Shown here: piece after piece, positions 26,533 to 35,869 of the stretch
Position numbering within the stretch: position 1 is the stretch's first letter
Layout: each line of letters begins with the position of its first letter
Origin: Rhizobium esperanzae
Lineage (GTDB): Bacteria > Pseudomonadota > Alphaproteobacteria > Rhizobiales > Rhizobiaceae
Assembly: GCF_014197615.1 (NCBI RefSeq)
Contig: NZ_JACIFY010000011.1
Span: 124,001 to 188,000 of the forward strand
DNA length: 64,000 bases
Direction of reading: 5' to 3'
Position numbers and translations under genes: made by a program
The notes under the pieces: generated by a model
Database searches by the model: none
The model's input: the letters and a program-made list of their open reading frames with translations, nothing else
Told to the model about the DNA's origin: nothing

Positions 26533-29136
26533 ATGTCGGGCCACGACAATTTGAAAGAGATCGAAGACGCGGACGGATTTTCCTTTCGCGCATTGTTCAG
26601 ACGTTACAGAACGCCGCTGACCGCGGCGGCGACACTCGTGGTCTTCTGCCTTGTCGGCTATGCGATCATGCAGCTCACCAACGAGGTGCGCTATGACGAC
26701 GTCGTCGATGCGCTGGCGGCGACCAGACCGAGCGCGATTCTGCTCGCGTTGTTTTTCACGGCGCTAAGTTTCCTCTCGCTGATTTTCTACGATCTCAACG
26801 CCATAGACTATATCGGCAAGAAGCTGCCCTTTCCGCATGTGGCGCTGACGGCGTTCAGCGCGTATGCGGTCGGCAATACTGCCGGCTTCGGCGCACTTTC
26901 GGGCGGCGCGATCCGCTACCGCGCCTATACCCGTCTCGGGCTTTCGCCGGAGGATATCGGCCGCATCATCGCCTTCGTCACGCTGTCCTTCGGTCTCGGG
27001 CTTGCGGGGGTCGCAGCGATCGCCCTCATCGTCATCGCCGATGAGATCGGCCCGCTGATCGGGGTCAGCGCCTTCCTGCTGCGGTTGATCGCCGGTTCGA
27101 TCGTCGCCATTCTGGGCGCGGTGATGATCATCGGCCGTGACGGGCGCGTACTCGATCTCGGCCCCGTGGCCATCCGCCTGCCTGATTCGCGCACCTGGTC
27201 GCGGCAGTTCCTCGTCACCGCCTTCGATATCGCCGCCTCGGCGTCAGTGCTTTACGTGCTCCTGCCGCAGACGGCGATCGGCTGGCCAGTCTTCCTCGCC
27301 GTCTATGCGATCGCCGTCGGTCTCGGCGTGCTCAGCCACGTTCCGGCCGGGCTCGGCGTGTTCGAGACGGTGATCATTGCGTCGCTCGGTAGCGCGGTGA
27401 ACATCGATGCCGTGCTCGGATCGCTGGTGCTTTACCGGCTGATCTACCATGTGCTGCCGCTGCTGATCGCCGTGCTCGCGGTCTCGGCGACGGAGCTGCG
27501 CCGTTTCGTCGACCATCCGGCTGCCTCGAGCGTGCGGCGCATCGGCGGAAGGCTGATGCCGCAGCTGCTGTCTGCTCTTGCGCTGCTGCTTGGCGTCATG
27601 CTGATATTTTCGAGCGTCACGCCGACGCCGGACCAGAACCTCGAATTCCTCTCCAACTATCTGCCGCTGCCGATGGTGGAAGGGGCACATTTTCTCTCCA
27701 GCCTGCTCGGGCTCGCGCTCGTCGTCGCCGCTCGCGGTCTCGGCCAGCGGCTCGACGGCGCCTGGTGGGTGGCCGTGTTTTCGGCCGTCGCGGCGCTGAC
27801 CTTGTCGCTCTTGAAGGCCATCGCGCTTGTCGAAGCTGCCTTTCTCGCCTTCCTCATCTTCGGGCTCTTCGTCAGCCGCCGGCTCTTCACCCGCCACGCC
27901 TCGCTGCTTAACCAGGCGCTGACGGCGTCCTGGCTGATGGCGATCGCCGTCATCGTCGTCGGTGCGGTCGTCATACTGCTCTTCGTCTATCGCGACGTCG
28001 AATACAGCAACCAGCTCTGGTGGCAGTTCGAATTCACCGCCGAAGCGCCGCGGGGCTTACGTGCCGTGCTCGGCATTACCATCATCTCGTCGGCGATCGC
28101 CATCTTCAGCCTGCTCCGGCCGGCAACCTTCCGACCGGAACCGGCGACGGAGGAAGCGCTGGTGCGTGCTGTCGAGATCGTCGGCAGACAGGGCAATGCC
28201 GACGCCAATCTGGTGCGCATGGGCGACAAGAGCATCATGTTCTCGGAAAAAGGTGATGCCTTCATCATGTACGGCCGGCAGGGACGCTCCTGGATCGCGC
28301 TGTTCGACCCGGTCGGCGAACATCGTGCCGTGCAGGAACTCGTCTGGCGCTTCGTCGAAGCGGCGCGTGCCGCCGGCTGCCGCGCCGTGTTCTACCAGAT
28401 CTCGCCGGCGCTGCTTTCCCATTGCGCCGATGCCGGGCTTCGCGCCTTCAAACTCGGCGAACTGGCGGTGGCCGATCTCCGAACCTTCGAGATGAAGGGC
28501 GGCAAATGGGCGAACCTTCGCCAGACGGCAAGCCGGGCCCAGCGCGACGGGCTGGAATTTGCCGTCGTCGAACCGGAGCACGTGTCATCGGTCATCGATG
28601 ATCTCGCCGCCGTTTCCACCGCCTGGCTCGAACATCACAACGCCAAGGAAAAAGGTTTCTCGCTCGGCGCTTTCGATCCCGACTACGTCTCCTCGCAGCC
28701 GGTCGGCATCCTGAAAAAGGACGGCAGGATCGTCGCCTTCGCCAATATCCTCGTCACGGAATCCAGGGAGGAGGGCACGATCGATCTCATGCGCTTCTCG
28801 CCGGATGCGCCGAAGGGCTCGATGGACTTTCTCTTCGTGCAGATCATGGAATATCTGCGCGGCCAGGGTTTCACCCACTTCAATCTCGGCATGGCGCCCC
28901 TCTCCGGCATGTCGAAACGCGAGGCGGCCCCCGTCTGGGACCGCATCGGCAGCACCGTTTTCGAACACGGCGAGCGCTTCTATAACTTCAAAGGCCTTCG
29001 GGCATTCAAATCCAAGTTTCATCCGCACTGGCAACCGCGCTATCTTGCGGTATCCGGAGGGGGCAATCCGATGATCGCGTTGATGGACGCGACATTTCTG
29101 ATCGGGGGCGGATTGAAAGGGGTAGTGAGAAAATGA
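26533..29136 (+). CDS. lpiA: lysyl-phosphatidylglycerol synthase/flippase LpiA (MprF family)
   Basis: An 867-aa bifunctional membrane protein. The N-terminal half (about 1-540) has around 14 hydrophobic helices and includes the flippase signature AVGNTAGFGALSGGAIRYR at about 115-135. The C-terminal soluble domain (about 570-867, DUF2156/GNAT-like) moves lysine from lysyl-tRNA to phosphatidylglycerol; it contains FIMYGRQGRSWIALFDPVG and FTHFNLGMAPLSGMSKRE. Lysyl-PG lowers membrane charge and gives resistance to cationic peptides and acid. In Rhizobium tropici lpiA is acid-inducible. The next gene overlaps by 4 bp (ATGA), so expression is coupled. Confidence 0.95.
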   Translation: MSGHDNLKEIEDADGFSFRALFRRYRTPLTAAATLVVFCLVGYAIMQLTNEVRYDDVVDALAATRPSAILLALFFTALSFLSLIFYDLNAIDYIGKKLPFPHVALTAFSAYAVGNTAGFGALSGGAIRYRAYTRLGLSPEDIGRIIAFVTLSFGLGLAGVAAIALIVIADEIGPLIGVSAFLLRLIAGSIVAILGAVMIIGRDGRVLDLGPVAIRLPDSRTWSRQFLVTAFDIAASASVLYVLLPQTAIGWPVFLAVYAIAVGLGVLSHVPAGLGVFETVIIASLGSAVNIDAVLGSLVLYRLIYHVLPLLIAVLAVSATELRRFVDHPAASSVRRIGGRLMPQLLSALALLLGVMLIFSSVTPTPDQNLEFLSNYLPLPMVEGAHFLSSLLGLALVVAARGLGQRLDGAWWVAVFSAVAALTLSLLKAIALVEAAFLAFLIFGLFVSRRLFTRHASLLNQALTASWLMAIAVIVVGAVVILLFVYRDVEYSNQLWWQFEFTAEAPRGLRAVLGITIISSAIAIFSLLRPATFRPEPATEEALVRAVEIVGRQGNADANLVRMGDKSIMFSEKGDAFIMYGRQGRSWIALFDPVGEHRAVQELVWRFVEAARAAGCRAVFYQISPALLSHCADAGLRAFKLGELAVADLRTFEMKGGKWANLRQTASRAQRDGLEFAVVEPEHVSSVIDDLAAVSTAWLEHHNAKEKGFSLGAFDPDYVSSQPVGILKKDGRIVAFANILVTESREEGTIDLMRFSPDAPKGSMDFLFVQIMEYLRGQGFTHFNLGMAPLSGMSKREAAPVWDRIGSTVFEHGERFYNFKGLRAFKSKFHPHWQPRYLAVSGGGNPMIALMDATFLIGGGLKGVVRK

Positions 29137-30515
29137 TCAGGACAATCCTTCTTGCCACGGCATGCGCCTGCATGCTCGCGACTGCACCGGCTTATGCCGC
29201 CGAGGAAACCACGCAGAGCTTCGAAGCCGGGCTCATCCCGTCGCCGCACATCTTCCTGCCGGAAGGGGAGGTGAAGGGCACGGTGATGCTGATATCGGAC
29301 GCCGCCGGCTGGGGCGACTTCGAGAAGGCCGAGGCCGACAGACTGGTTTCCGAGGGCGCGGTCGTCATCGGCGTCGACTTCCCCTCCTATATCCAGGCGC
29401 TCAGCCGCTACGACGTCAGCCTCAATGACGGCTGCGTCTACATGGTCTCGGATATCGAATCGCTGAGCCAGCAGGTGCAGCGTGCGACCGGCAACAGCGC
29501 CTATCATCTGCCGATCGTCGCCGGCATCGGCGAGGGCGGGGCATTGGCGCTGGCAATCGCTGCCCAGACGCCGGATGCGACGATCGGCCAGACGCTCGCC
29601 GTCGATCCGAAGGCCGGCATTCCGCTTGCCCAGGAGCTCTGCACCCCGGCTTCCAAGAAGGCCGTCGGCCAACGCATCGTGTATGGTCTCAGCGACGGCG
29701 CCCTGCCGGATCCGATCGTCACCGTCTTTTCGCCCAATGCCGACAAGGATGGCAGGGCGCATGCCGAAGCGCTGAAGAAGACCCATGCGACGATCGAGAT
29801 CCGCGATTCCACTGATGATGCGCAAACGGTGTTTGCCGATACGCTCGATGATCTCGTCACCGCCTCCGGCGCCTTCGGCAATCCGCTCGGCCTGCCGCTG
29901 GCGGTGCTCGAGGCGACGCCTGCCCTCGATACGATGGCGGTGATCTATTCCGGCGACGGCGGCTGGCGCGATATCGACAAGGAGGTCGGCGGCACGCTGC
30001 AGAAGGAAGGCATTCCGGTCGTCGGCGTCGATTCGCTTCACTATTTCTGGTCGGAGCGCAAGCCGGAGGAGACCGCCGCTGATCTTTCGAAGATCATCGA
30101 TTTTTACCGAAAGCAGTGGAAGGTAAAACATGTGCTGCTTGTCGGATATTCTTTCGGCGCCGATGTCGTGCCGGCCACCTATCAGTTGCTCAAGCCGACC
30201 GAAAAGTCGGCGGTGACGCAATTGTCGCTGCTGTCGCTTTCGCACCAGGTCGACTATGTCATCTCCGTTCTCGGCTGGCTCGGCCAGAAGACGGAAGGGG
30301 CTGGAGGCGATCCCGTCGCCGATCTGAAGAACATCGATCCGAAGCTGGTGCAATGCATCTACGGCAAGGACGATGATGACGATGTCGCCTGTCCGGCGGT
30401 GAAGGAGAGCGGCGCCGAGGTTGTCGAACTGCCCGGCGACCACCATTTCGACGAGAATTACGACCTTCTCACCAAGACGATCATCGACGGGTTGAAAAGG
30501 CGGCTGCAGGATTAA
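29133..30515 (+). CDS. atvA: AcvB/VirJ-family periplasmic lysyl-PG hydrolase
   Basis: A 460-aa exported protein with a signal peptide (residues 1-22, ILLATACACMLATAPAYA). It has two related alpha/beta-hydrolase-like halves; the second (from about 250) is the VirJ domain, with TMAVIYSGDGGWRDIDKEVG and the nucleophile elbow GYSFGADVVPA. The Agrobacterium homologue AcvB is needed for virulence and hydrolyses lysyl-phosphatidylglycerol, and R. tropici AtvA supports acid tolerance. Overlap of its ATG with the lpiA stop makes a synthase-hydrolase operon. Confidence 0.93.
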   Translation: MIRTILLATACACMLATAPAYAAEETTQSFEAGLIPSPHIFLPEGEVKGTVMLISDAAGWGDFEKAEADRLVSEGAVVIGVDFPSYIQALSRYDVSLNDGCVYMVSDIESLSQQVQRATGNSAYHLPIVAGIGEGGALALAIAAQTPDATIGQTLAVDPKAGIPLAQELCTPASKKAVGQRIVYGLSDGALPDPIVTVFSPNADKDGRAHAEALKKTHATIEIRDSTDDAQTVFADTLDDLVTASGAFGNPLGLPLAVLEATPALDTMAVIYSGDGGWRDIDKEVGGTLQKEGIPVVGVDSLHYFWSERKPEETAADLSKIIDFYRKQWKVKHVLLVGYSFGADVVPATYQLLKPTEKSAVTQLSLLSLSHQVDYVISVLGWLGQKTEGAGGDPVADLKNIDPKLVQCIYGKDDDDDVACPAVKESGAEVVELPGDHHFDENYDLLTKTIIDGLKRRLQD

Positions 30516-31075
30516 TTCATCAGCGTTTCTTCGCTCCAGCCGAGAGTGGCGAGTTCGCTGCCGCGAAACCGCGCATCGTCGGCGACGATGAATTCGTCCA
30601 ATTGCGGCGGAGCGACGCTGGTGCCGGCGAGCATTGCATGCACCTGGCCGCGATGATGGGTCTGGTGCTGGAAAAGGTGGGCGAGCACGTCGTCCATCCG
30701 CTCCTCCTGGATGCGGTCGCCGCGATGGAGGCGGACGGTCGAGGCGAGCCTTTCCGGCGTCAAGGTCTCGCAAAGCGCCGTCAGGCGCTGATCGACCTTC
30801 GCCTGGGCTTGCGCCAGGGATAAAACATCGTCGAACGGTTCGTCGACCTCGAAGGCCTGGAAGCCGAGCGTGCCGCCTTCCAGGCCATCGACATAGAACC
30901 AGTCGACCGTGATGACGTGGTTCAAGGTCTCCTTGATCGAGGGGAAGAAGCTCGTGCGCGGCGCCTCGAATTCACCGGGCTTCAATGCCGCGCAGGCCTG
31001 AAGCAGACGGTGGTTGGCAAGGGCGTTGTTATAGGCGAGTTTGCGAAATGACCTGACGGGATCGAAGGTCGGCAT
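30512..31075 (-). CDS. DinB-family protein
   Basis: A 187-aa four-helix-bundle protein of the DinB/YfiT superfamily. It opens FRKLAYNNALANHRLLQACAALKPGEF, has NHVITVDWFYVDGLEGG, and shows the metal-binding histidine in LAHLFQHQTHHRGQVHAML. Members are often thiol-dependent enzymes or bacillithiol/mycothiol transferases. Its stop overlaps the stop of atvA by 4 bp, tail to tail. Specific role unknown. Confidence 0.88.
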   Translation of the reverse strand: MPTFDPVRSFRKLAYNNALANHRLLQACAALKPGEFEAPRTSFFPSIKETLNHVITVDWFYVDGLEGGTLGFQAFEVDEPFDDVLSLAQAQAKVDQRLTALCETLTPERLASTVRLHRGDRIQEERMDDVLAHLFQHQTHHRGQVHAMLAGTSVAPPQLDEFIVADDARFRGSELATLGWSEETLMN

Positions 31076-31147
31076 CGGCGCATCTCCTCTTCACACGCTG
31101 CTGGCGGCCAGTTCTTGAGATAGCGCCTCGTCCAGACGATGCGCACG

Positions 31148-31384
31148 TTACGCCTGACTGTATTTATTCAATACGGTGGCGATTTCCTCATCTGTAGCGA
31201 ACTCGCCTCTATCGGCATCCTCGATTCCGGCCTGAACGCCGGCAATCCATTTTTCCTGCCACGCCAGAGAACGGCCATGAGCCAAAGCATCCTCGATGAT
31301 CTGGCCGCGTGTCAAAGTTGAACGCTCGGCCAGCATATCGATCCGGCGGCTAAGGTCTTCTACAATCTCGACTGTGTTTTTCAC
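31148..31384 (-). CDS. ribbon-helix-helix (CopG/ParD-like) protein, orphan antitoxin-like
   Basis: A 78-aa protein with an RHH fold: VKNTVEIVEDLSRRIDMLAER as the beta strand and first helix, then LTRGQIIEDALAHGRSLAWQEK. It resembles ParD antitoxins that hold a ParE toxin. The start is GTG at 31384; a further upstream frame starts only at TTG. No ParE/RelE gene follows downstream, where DinB begins 73 bp away, and none precedes it, so it appears to be an orphan or a lone repressor. Upstream is the NUDIX gene on the same strand. Confidence 0.7.
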   Translation of the reverse strand: MKNTVEIVEDLSRRIDMLAERSTLTRGQIIEDALAHGRSLAWQEKWIAGVQAGIEDADRGEFATDEEIATVLNKYSQA

Positions 31385-31473
31385 GGTTCTACTCTGCCAT
31401 ATCCTGTAATCGCTCGCCAAACATTTCCACCGCCTCAGACTGTAATGCAGCGTGATCGGATTCCGATCTCGCG

Positions 31474-31983
31474 TCAGTCGTCGTCGAGATTGCCGTCGCG
31501 CCAGACGAGATGGCGGGGTGCCACAGGCAGGTTCTCGATTTCATCAGCGATGAAATAGGGCGGGATGTCGAGTGCGGTCAGGGCCTGGCGCGTCGCGAGC
31601 ACCCATTTGAATTCGAGATGATTGTCGCCGTCCTCGACGCGATGGATGATCTCGTGTGGCTCGAAGGGGAATTCCGGCGGAATGTCCATCAGATAGTAGA
31701 AGCCGAGTTCATGCCAGTCGCGCTGTTCGTAATGGAAAAAGTTCTCGACGACCCAAAGCAGGCGGGAAACGCTGACTTCGACCCCCAGTTCCTCCACCAT
31801 CTCCCGTTTCAGCGTCTCCTCCGAGGTTTCACCGATTTCTGCCCGGCCGCCCGGAAAGGTCCAGAAGGGCTCGTGCACGGCGCGATGAACGAGCACGTGG
31901 CCATCGCGAAAACCGAGGCCGGCGATACGATAGTTGAAACGCTCAGTGCCCGCAGTCAGACGGATGAGGGTGCGCTTGGCCAT
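31474..31983 (-). CDS. NUDIX hydrolase
   Basis: A 169-aa hydrolase that cleaves nucleoside diphosphates linked to another group. The NUDIX box is complete at about residues 45-67: GGRAEIGETSEETLKREMVE followed by ELGV, with the metal-binding REMVEE. The rest (HRAVHEPFWTFPGG, FYLMDIPPEF) fits the fold. It lies 7 bp after the metallophosphoesterase gene on the same strand, so both likely belong to the ruvB-led transcript. Substrate unknown. Confidence 0.92.
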   Translation of the reverse strand: MAKRTLIRLTAGTERFNYRIAGLGFRDGHVLVHRAVHEPFWTFPGGRAEIGETSEETLKREMVEELGVEVSVSRLLWVVENFFHYEQRDWHELGFYYLMDIPPEFPFEPHEIIHRVEDGDNHLEFKWVLATRQALTALDIPPYFIADEIENLPVAPRHLVWRDGNLDDD

Positions 31984-31990
31984 GCCATTC

Positions 31991-32893
31991 CTATCCGAGA
32001 TCGATCACGACGATTTCCGGCGGGACGCCGAAGCGCACCGGTGCAATGGAGCAGCCGAGGCCGCCGGACACGATGATGTTGCGCCCGTCCTCGACGATAT
32101 GGCCATAGGCGTAGCGATTGCCGTAACGCGAGGGGACGATCGGCGAACGGCCGAGGAAGCGGATCTGTCCGCCATGCGTGTGGCCCGACAGCGTCAGCGA
32201 GACACGCTCGGGCACGCGCGGGAAGATATCGGGCTCGTGGGCGAGCAGGATGACCGGCGCGTCGTCGGTCACCTGTGCCATCGTTCCATCGAGATCGTCG
32301 AGGCCAAGCATGCGCGTGCGGCCCCATTTCCTGCCGGGCAGCAGCGCCAGCTGATCTTCGAGGCCCGCGAGCCAGAAGCCGCGGCCGTCCTTTTCGAGCC
32401 GAACGGCGCGGTTGCCATAGACCGGGATTCCGACATCGGCGAGTGCTCGGTGGCCGAAGGTTTCCATTCCGCCATTCTTCTGCGCGGTCCTGTCTTCCCA
32501 CCAATCGTGGTTGCCCATGATCGCATGGACGCCGAGCGGGGCCTGCAGGGTGGCCAGCGCCTTCGACCATTGGCTCGAATGCACATATTGCGTCACCATG
32601 TTCATGCCGGAGGCATAGTCGCCGAGCAGGACGGTCACGTCGCCTTCGAGTTCATTGGCCCGCTGGCAGATCGCGGCAATGCGGTTTGCAGACATCCAGG
32701 GTTCGCAGGCATGGATATCGGCGAGCGCGACGACACGAAGCTTCAGCCCCGGCGTCCATCCCGGCGGCGTCAGCCGGTAGCGGGCGATGCCGAGCCGCGC
32801 CAGCGGTTCATAGGCGAAGGCGTAACCGCCGAGCGCCATGACGCCTGCGAAACCACCGCCAAGAACCTTGAAAAATCTGCGGCGGGTGATCAC
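31991..32893 (-). CDS. Tat-exported metallophosphoesterase
   Basis: A 300-aa calcineurin-like phosphoesterase. The dimetal motifs are all visible: LADIHACEP, VLLGDYASG, MGNHDWW and LSGHTHGGQIRFLG. The N-terminus is MITRRRFFKVLGGGFAGVMA, a twin-arginine signal, so it should fold with its metals in the cytoplasm and act outside the membrane or bound to it. Translation begins at GTG immediately after the ruvB stop, with AGGAGG inside the last ruvB codons, so expression is coupled to ruvB. Substrate unknown. Confidence 0.9.
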   Translation of the reverse strand: MITRRRFFKVLGGGFAGVMALGGYAFAYEPLARLGIARYRLTPPGWTPGLKLRVVALADIHACEPWMSANRIAAICQRANELEGDVTVLLGDYASGMNMVTQYVHSSQWSKALATLQAPLGVHAIMGNHDWWEDRTAQKNGGMETFGHRALADVGIPVYGNRAVRLEKDGRGFWLAGLEDQLALLPGRKWGRTRMLGLDDLDGTMAQVTDDAPVILLAHEPDIFPRVPERVSLTLSGHTHGGQIRFLGRSPIVPSRYGNRYAYGHIVEDGRNIIVSGGLGCSIAPVRFGVPPEIVVIDLG

Positions 32894-33934
32894 TCAGTCG
32901 TCCTCCTGGAACAGCCGGAACTGCGCAGCCTCCATCTCCTTGGGCGGTTGCATTCCGAGATGTTTCCACGCGATTGCGGTCAGAACGCGGCCGCGCGGCG
33001 TGCGCTGAATGAAACCCTGCTGGATCATGTAGGGCTCGATAATGTCCTCGATCGCGTCGCGCGGCTCGGAAAGGCCGGCGGCGATGGTTTCAATGCCGAC
33101 CGGGCCGCCGCCGAAATTGACGGCAATCATGTTGAGGTAGCGTTTGTCGAGCTGGTCGAAGCCGACATTATCGACCAGCAGGCGGGTCAGCGCCTCGTCG
33201 GCGATCTCGCGCGTCACGGCTTCGGCCTTCGCCACTTCGGCGAAGTCGCGCACGCGCCGCAGCAGCCGGCCGGCGATGCGCGGCGTGCCGCGAGCGCGCC
33301 TTGCGATCTCGCGGGCGCCCTCTTCGGTCATAGGCAGGTTCATCAGCCGCGCACCGCGGCGCACGATCAGTTCCAACTCCTCGACGGTATAGAAGCTCAG
33401 GCGCACCGGGATACCGAAGCGGTCGCGCAGTGGTGTGGTCAACAGGCCGAGACGGGTGGTGGCAGCCACCAGCGTGAATTTCGACAGGTCGATCTTCACC
33501 GAGCGGGCGGCGGGGCCTTCGCCGATGATGAGATCGAGCTGGAAATCTTCCATGGCCGGATAGAGAATTTCCTCGACGGCCGGATTGAGGCGATGGATCT
33601 CGTCGATGAAGAGCACGTCGCGCTCTTCGAGATTGGTCAGCAACGCGGCGAGATCGCCGGCCTTGGCGATCACAGGACCCGACGTCGAGCGGAAGTTGAC
33701 GCCGAGTTCCTTCGCCATGATCTGCGCCAGCGTCGTCTTGCCAAGGCCGGGCGGGCCGACGAAGAGCACATGATCAAGCGCTTCGCCGCGATTCTTCGCC
33801 GCCTCGATGAACACCTTGAGATTGGCGCGCGCCTCCGCCTGGCCGGTGAACTCGTCCAGCGACTGCGGGCGCAGCGTTATATCAAGGTCTTCACCCCGCT
33901 TTTCCGGCGATATCAGGCGGGCGGGTTCACTCAT
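32894..33934 (-). CDS. ruvB: Holliday junction DNA helicase RuvB
   Basis: A 346-aa AAA+ motor that drives branch migration of Holliday junctions with RuvA. Walker A is [10 protein letters not shown] at residues 60-69, Walker B region is [16 protein letters not shown], sensor 1 is VAATTRLG, and the C-terminal winged helix begins near [17 protein letters not shown]. It follows ruvA on the same strand after an 82-bp gap and is coupled to the phosphoesterase gene. Confidence 0.97.
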   Translation of the reverse strand: MSEPARLISPEKRGEDLDITLRPQSLDEFTGQAEARANLKVFIEAAKNRGEALDHVLFVGPPGLGKTTLAQIMAKELGVNFRSTSGPVIAKAGDLAALLTNLEERDVLFIDEIHRLNPAVEEILYPAMEDFQLDLIIGEGPAARSVKIDLSKFTLVAATTRLGLLTTPLRDRFGIPVRLSFYTVEELELIVRRGARLMNLPMTEEGAREIARRARGTPRIAGRLLRRVRDFAEVAKAEAVTREIADEALTRLLVDNVGFDQLDKRYLNMIAVNFGGGPVGIETIAAGLSEPRDAIEDIIEPYMIQQGFIQRTPRGRVLTAIAWKHLGMQPPKEMEAAQFRLFQEDD

Positions 33935-34016
33935 GCTCTCATTCCGTTTTGAAACCTGTTACAGCAATACACCAAAAGTCGGCTGCCTCGACATCCATTC
34001 ATTGGTTTTCCGGCGT

Positions 34017-34631
34017 TCACCGCGCCAGCTCCTTCAATCCCAAGCGGATCAGCTTGGCGCTGTCGGCGCCGTCACCGGCCGTTTTCATCGCCGCGGCAAC
34101 GGCATTTGCCGCCTGATCTCTGCTATAGCCGAGGTTGGTCAGCGCGGACACCGCATCGGCAACCGGTGCGGCGGCGACACCTTCGCCGAGTTCCTGTTTA
34201 AGAGCGATATTGATCGCCTCGCCGGCATAGGCCGGTACGCGGTTCTTGAGTTCGGTCACGAGACGCATCGCCACTTTCGGGCCGACGCCCGGCGCGCGGG
34301 AGACGGCGGTGCGGTCCTGCAGAGCGATCGCATTGGCGAGTTCGCCCGGCGTCAATGTCGAGAGAACGGCAAGCGCCACCTTGGCGCCGACGCCCTGGAC
34401 GCTCTGCAGCAGGTTGAACCATTCCCGCTCCAGGGCGGTCATGAAGCCGAAGAGCTTCAACTGATCCTCGCGCACATACGTCTCGATGAACAGCACGCAG
34501 GCCTCGCCGGCCGAGCCGAGCTTGGACAGGGTGCGGGCCGAGCAATGGGCGACGTAGCAGACGCCGTGCACATCGACGAGCACATAGTCTTCGCCGATTT
34601 CGTCTATGGTGCCTTTCAGCTTGCCGATCAT
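34017..34631 (-). CDS. ruvA: Holliday junction DNA helicase subunit RuvA
   Basis: A 204-aa junction-binding protein. Domain I opens [20 protein letters not shown], domain II has the helix-hairpin-helix motifs [18 protein letters not shown] and [17 protein letters not shown], and domain III ([16 protein letters not shown]) contacts RuvB. The ATG at 34631 is the family start; the upstream frame overlaps the vapC end and was not used. The gene is separated from ruvC by a vapBC pair, which is unusual. Confidence 0.96.
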   Translation of the reverse strand: MIGKLKGTIDEIGEDYVLVDVHGVCYVAHCSARTLSKLGSAGEACVLFIETYVREDQLKLFGFMTALEREWFNLLQSVQGVGAKVALAVLSTLTPGELANAIALQDRTAVSRAPGVGPKVAMRLVTELKNRVPAYAGEAINIALKQELGEGVAAAPVADAVSALTNLGYSRDQAANAVAAAMKTAGDGADSAKLIRLGLKELAR

Positions 34632-34644
34632 GGGGTGCGGTCTC

Positions 34645-35061
34645 TCAAGGGTGCGTTTCGGGAGAAATAATGTCCAATTCGGGGAAATAAGAGCGGTAGT
34701 GCGCGCCATCGCGCGTCAGAAGGCGATGCGATCGAACAAGGGCGTGCGCACCGATGAAAAAATCCGGCAGAGTACGCTCGCGCAGGCCGCCGCTCCTCCG
34801 GTACTGCGCATGTGCCATGCCGGCCCGGTAAGCGGCGGAAAACGGCAGGGCCTCGCGGACCAGGTTTAATCGCGACAGCAGAAATGCAAGGGTTTCCTCG
34901 CGCGGGGTCATGCTTGCCAGCTCTGCCCAAACAACCGGTGTCATGACGAATTGCGAATCTGGACGCAATGCGCTCAATGCACGCGCGGACCATTCCCTAG
35001 AAGGATTGTCCGGCCCGAAGATATCGATGAAAATGTTCGTATCAACGAGGACCGAGGTCAT
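34645..35061 (-). CDS. vapC: PIN-domain toxin VapC
   Basis: A 138-aa PIN-domain ribonuclease of the VapC toxin family. It begins [19 protein letters not shown] with the first catalytic aspartate, and further acidic residues follow in the ALRPD, VWAELAS (Glu) and [11 protein letters not shown] (Asp) segments. The start codon lies inside the 3' end of vapB (20-bp overlap). It ends 13 bp before ruvA, so read-through into ruvA is likely. VapC toxins cleave specific tRNAs or rRNA; the target here is unknown. Confidence 0.9.
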   Translation of the reverse strand: MTSVLVDTNIFIDIFGPDNPSREWSARALSALRPDSQFVMTPVVWAELASMTPREETLAFLLSRLNLVREALPFSAAYRAGMAHAQYRRSGGLRERTLPDFFIGAHALVRSHRLLTRDGAHYRSYFPELDIISPETHP

Positions 35062-35305
35062 CACGTGGTCCTCTCAACCATTCCATGAATTCGTCGGTTG
35101 TCATGCCGCCGGTGTCGAGGGTCCCGCTCATACTGCCGAGCCAGGATTCAAAATCGTCCTGCGACGGCTCTATCCTGCTGGATAGGACAACCAAGCGGGC
35201 ACCCTTTTCATCGGCAACGAAATCCACCTCGGATCCCGGCCCGATCTTCAAGCGGTCCCGGATGTCCTTGGGAATCGTCACCTGGCCTTTTTCCGTCACG
35301 CGCAT
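35042..35305 (-). CDS. vapB: AbrB-type antitoxin VapB
   Basis: An 87-aa swapped-hairpin AbrB/SpoVT DNA-binding antitoxin. The N-terminus MRVTEKGQVTIPKDIRDRLK and PGSEVDFVADEKGARLVVL are the DNA-binding domain; the C-terminal part (from about 55) should wrap the VapC toxin. It overlaps vapC and is preceded by a palindrome at 35307-35327 that probably is its own operator. Together they form a complete type II module placed between ruvC and ruvA. Confidence 0.92.
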   Translation of the reverse strand: MRVTEKGQVTIPKDIRDRLKIGPGSEVDFVADEKGARLVVLSSRIEPSQDDFESWLGSMSGTLDTGGMTTDEFMEWLRGPRDDLGPR

Positions 35306-35306
35306 G

Positions 35307-35327
35307 GTAATACCTCTCAGGTATTAC
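35307..35327. promoter_or_regulatory. palindromic operator of vapBC
   Basis: GTAATACC-TCTCA-GGTATTAC, a perfect 8-bp dyad 1 bp upstream of the vapB start codon, the usual place for a VapB/VapBC autorepression site. Confidence 0.7.
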
Positions 35328-35359
35328 TTATCATCGAATGGGAACAAGTCAAGAACAGA

Positions 35360-35869
35360 CTAGCCGGCCAGCGCCTGTCGCATCCGGTTGCTGCCGCGAT
35401 TGTGTGCGTGGCAGATGGCGATCGCCAGAGCGTCGGCGGCGTCGTCGCCCTTGAATTCGACTTTCGGCATCAGGATCTTCAACATCATGTGGATCTGATG
35501 TTTTTCGCCGTGGCCGACGCCGATGACCGCCTTTTTCACGGCGTTGGGGGCATATTCGGAGACCGGCAGCCCGGCGCGCGCCGGCACCAGCATGGCAATG
35601 CCGCGAGCCTGGCCAAGCTTCAGGGTCGCCACCGCATCCTTGTTGACGAAGGTCTGTTCGACGGCGGCTTCATCCGGCTTATAGCTGTGGACGACCTCCG
35701 CCAGGCCGTCATGCAGCTGGCAGAGGCGGGAGGCGAGGTCCATGTCGCCATCTGACGTCACCGTGCCGGAAGCCACGAATTTCAGGGAATTGCCCAATGT
35801 GTCGATGATTCCCCAGCCGGTGCGGCGAAGTCCGGGATCGATGCCGACGATGCGAATCGTATTTTGCAT
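35360..35869 (-). CDS. ruvC: crossover junction endodeoxyribonuclease RuvC
   Basis: A 169-aa Holliday junction resolvase with an RNase H fold. The first catalytic aspartate is in [17 protein letters not shown], followed by the glutamate in [14 protein letters not shown] and the aspartates in [16 protein letters not shown]. It heads the ruvCAB group on the minus strand but is followed by vapBC rather than by ruvA. Confidence 0.97.
   Translation of the reverse strand: MQNTIRIVGIDPGLRRTGWGIIDTLGNSLKFVASGTVTSDGDMDLASRLCQLHDGLAEVVHSYKPDEAAVEQTFVNKDAVATLKLGQARGIAMLVPARAGLPVSEYAPNAVKKAVIGVGHGEKHQIHMMLKILMPKVEFKGDDAADALAIAICHAHNRGSNRMRQALAG

Noticed and set aside
31385..31480. Possible remnant reading ...EAVEMFGERLQDMAE just before the RHH gene
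   Set aside because: The frame ends in a stop 7 nt before the GTG but has no start codon of its own and runs back into the NUDIX gene; too little to call a pseudogene.
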